DNA of 64,000 nt from Chthoniobacter flavus Ellin428 (GTDB taxonomy: Bacteria; Verrucomicrobiota; Verrucomicrobiia; Chthoniobacterales; Chthoniobacteraceae). The notes beneath the pieces were generated by a model. It saw only the letters and a list, made by a program, of their open reading frames with translations, did no database searches and was not told the DNA's origin. The stretch covers positions 35,459 through 99,458 of the forward strand of contig NZ_ABVL01000022.1 of assembly GCF_000173075.1 (NCBI RefSeq), given 5' to 3'. Positions 62,568 through 64,000 of this stretch are shown piece by piece (the first letter of the stretch is position 1; every line of letters begins with the position of its first letter). The translations under genes and the position numbers were made by a program.

Positions 62568-63338
62568 ATGAACCTCCGTCTCCTGCTTCGTTCCGCCGCC
62601 GTCCTGGCCATCCTCACCACCACCGTGCGGGCCGAGGAGAACCGCTACGACCTGATCGGCCGCATGCTGATGCCGTTTGTGAATGTCTTCGCCAGGACGA
62701 CCTCGAATCCGAATCGCGCGATGTCCTTCAACCTGCGGCTCGAGCAAATGACCGATCTTCCCCCCGAGCTGGCCGGGAGCCATGCGGAAGTCGCGCTGGA
62801 ATATCCCGACAAGCTGCGCGTGCACGGGCCCTTCATGGGCGAAGACATTGTCGTCTGCCGCAAGGGGCAGCAAATCTGGGCTTATCCCGGCAGCAAGGTG
62901 GAGGCGTTGCTCGCCGCCGCGGCGGAAAAGAAAAAGCTACCCAAGGTGGACCCGAAGTTTCAGTTGCGGCCTTTTCAGCTGCCGATTCCCGAGCAGGATC
63001 TGGTGCTTCTGCCGGCGGTTTTTCAGGTCAAGGATGTCGGCTCCGAACCCCTGGACGGCAATCCCTGCCGGGTCATGGACGTTTACCTCATGCCGCAGTT
63101 GACCCGCTCGCTGAAAGCCCAGGGCTGGGGTGCACGCGTCTGGGTCGACGCCGATGCCAAGCCCGTGCGCATCTCCCTGGCCAAACCGGGATGGATGGTC
63201 GCGCTGCGTTTTGAAAACCTGCAGTTCGTGCCTAAGCTGCCCGAGAGCACCTGGGATCCGACGACCGAGCAAAGCGGGGACGTTTTGAGGCTGGACCCGA
63301 AGCGCTACATGCAGCTCCTCGGGACGCTGGTGAAGTAA
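62568..63338 (+). CDS. Exported protein of unknown function (LolA-like?)
   Basis: A 256-aa protein starting at MNLRLLLRSAAVLAILTTTV with a clear signal peptide; the upstream frame from 62436 is repeat-derived. The mature part shows a long, mostly beta pattern (RAMSFNLRLEQMTDLPPELA, VALEYPDKLRVHGPFMGEDI, VVCRKGQQIWAYPGSKVEAL, GARVWVDADAKPVRISLAKP). This is reminiscent of LolA/LolB-type lipoprotein-carrier folds but too weak to name. It is divergent from tolQ. Confidence 0.7.
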   Translation: MNLRLLLRSAAVLAILTTTVRAEENRYDLIGRMLMPFVNVFARTTSNPNRAMSFNLRLEQMTDLPPELAGSHAEVALEYPDKLRVHGPFMGEDIVVCRKGQQIWAYPGSKVEALLAAAAEKKKLPKVDPKFQLRPFQLPIPEQDLVLLPAVFQVKDVGSEPLDGNPCRVMDVYLMPQLTRSLKAQGWGARVWVDADAKPVRISLAKPGWMVALRFENLQFVPKLPESTWDPTTEQSGDVLRLDPKRYMQLLGTLVK

Positions 63339-63375
63339 GGGCGGGCGCTGGTTCGTGTACGGCGGCTGAGTTAAA

Positions 63376-63572
63376 CGCAGAGGACGCTGAGAACGCAGAG
63401 GGCCGCAGGAAGAAACAAAAGGATGAGGGATGAAGGATGAGGGATGAAGGATGAAGTGAAGTGCGCTACGCGGTTTTTGAGGATCGACACTCGCTATCGG
63501 GGAACGCGCTTTTTCATCGTTCCGCCTTCATCCTTCATCCTTTTCTTCCTCTGCGGCCCTCTGCGTTTTCTC
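63376..63572. repeat. Long inverted-repeat element, copy B
   Basis: Left arm at 63376-63403 matches that of copy A at 24781-24808 except one base. Next comes an array of ggatgagg/ggatgaagg words (63421-63455), then a core shared with copy A (gtgcgctacgcggtttttga and ctcgctatcgg). Inverted words ccttcatccttcatcc and a degraded right arm (gccctctgcgttttctc, 63556-63572) close it. It lies in the 474-bp stretch 63339-63812, whose right part may be intron RNA. Confidence 0.78.
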
Positions 63573-63812
63573 CCGCGCCCTCTGGTGCGCCAGCACCGCC
63601 AACCCAAACCCATGAACTGAAAAGTGTTCGTCAAGCCAACTGAACATCGAGCTTGTAGAGAAGCGGACGATTCTGGGAGCAATCCTGGGGTTGAAGCTCC
63701 GTGGATCGAACCTGTGAGCCGCAGCGCAAGCAAACCTAGAAGAGCCTCGTTACGCTTAGTGAGGTCGGCCAATCTCTCGGAGGAGCCGAAGCCTAGCATT
63801 CACCGTGAAGGG

Positions 63813-64000
63813 ATGTTCACGAGCAACGGTGAAGACCTCCGGGGTCGCAGGGGGCAGCGCGCAGGGAAGGTGGGGTTGGGCAGACTGGGAGACCCTGGTC
63901 TTGGGTTTCGTCGCGCGAGAGCGGGACGGAACGCGGCCCGAGCCGAAGCCATAAGGATCGAGCTGGAGATTGGGGAGTCGGAGAAGCCCATAGTAGCGAT
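63813..64000 (+). CDS. Possible N-terminus of a group II intron reverse transcriptase/maturase (3' end outside window)
   Basis: Open from the ATG at 63813 to the end of the window: MFTSNGEDLRGRRGQRAGKV, GDPGLGFRRARAGRNAARAE and ending ESEKPIVA. The basic, Gly/Arg-rich start and ESEKPIVA resemble the N-terminal leader of group II intron-encoded proteins as I remember them; no reverse-transcriptase motif is reached. The sequence just upstream, 63620-63812, is non-coding with structured-looking runs such as gtgagccgcagcgcaagc. That is short for intron domains I-III, so an intron here may be 5' truncated. Confidence 0.35.
   Translation, partial: MFTSNGEDLRGRRGQRAGKVGLGRLGDPGLGFRRARAGRNAARAEAIRIELEIGESEKPIVA

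Noticed and set aside
63421..63455. CRISPR array in the ggatgaagg repeats
   Set aside because: The words are too short and adjacent, with no spacers and no cas genes.
63494..63991. Two minus-strand open frames near the right edge
   Set aside because: They overlap the inverted repeat and the likely plus-strand leader and have no domain features.

Overview
This 64 kb window is GC-rich and almost fully coding. Its gene content points to a Gram-negative member of the PVC group, most likely Verrucomicrobiota. The pointers are a DUF1592/DUF1552 pair with planctomycete-type cytochrome motifs, an FHA-Ser/Thr kinase-WD40 protein, a secreted PQQ-like propeller of the WPGWRGPRGDG type, a PEP-CTERM protein, a fused rhamnulose-phosphate aldolase/dehydrogenase and a Tol-Pal locus. 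This placement is inferred from gene content. I saw no rRNA, tRNA or CRISPR array.

Layout. 1-2.8 kb: two tandem copies of a secreted Gly/Trp-rich protein. 2.9-9.8 kb: central carbon and storage genes (ATP-type PEP carboxykinase, GlgX debranching enzyme, PPK2 polyphosphate kinase coupled to a SulP transporter). 9.9-15.1 kb: a GntR regulator with twin palindromic operators, translationally coupled to a DUF1592 cytochrome-like protein and a Tat-exported DUF1552 protein. 15.1-21 kb (minus strand): HupE-like membrane protein, a 1008-aa secreted propeller/PHP protein, a methyltransferase and an unknown protein. 21.2-24.8 kb: FHA-kinase-WD40 gene. 25-28 kb: small cytochrome c, OprB porin, cyanophycinase-like peptidase and a LuxR remnant. 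28.2-32.4 kb: PEP-CTERM protein, then a DeoR regulator divergent from the rhamnose enzyme. 32.5-43.9 kb: lipoprotein, hybrid histidine kinase, small catalase, phosphatase, PQQ-like protein, S4 protein, acyltransferase, M42 peptidase and RluE. 44-57.3 kb (all minus strand): surface-glycan cluster with glycosyltransferases, three FkbM methyltransferases, a flippase, an epimerase and a DprE2-DprE1-HAD/UbiA-Glf block that resembles a polyprenyl-phospho-arabinofuranose plus galactofuranose precursor pathway. 57.3-58.1 kb: HepT/MntA toxin-antitoxin pair. 58.2-62.4 kb (minus strand): TolQ-TolR-TolA/TonB-TolB-Pal. 62.6-64 kb: a secreted protein, an inverted-repeat element and the possible start of a group II intron ORF.

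Two window-wide patterns stand out. First, single-base frame breaks occur in five otherwise intact genes (pckA, the kinase, the rhamnose enzyme, tolB, the TonB-like gene). Four of them are exactly one base too long, which suggests assembly indels rather than decay. Second, many gaps carry palindromes built from short repeated words, with a different word at each site. One family has two copies about 38.6 kb apart, and one such word array lies inside the kinase activation loop.
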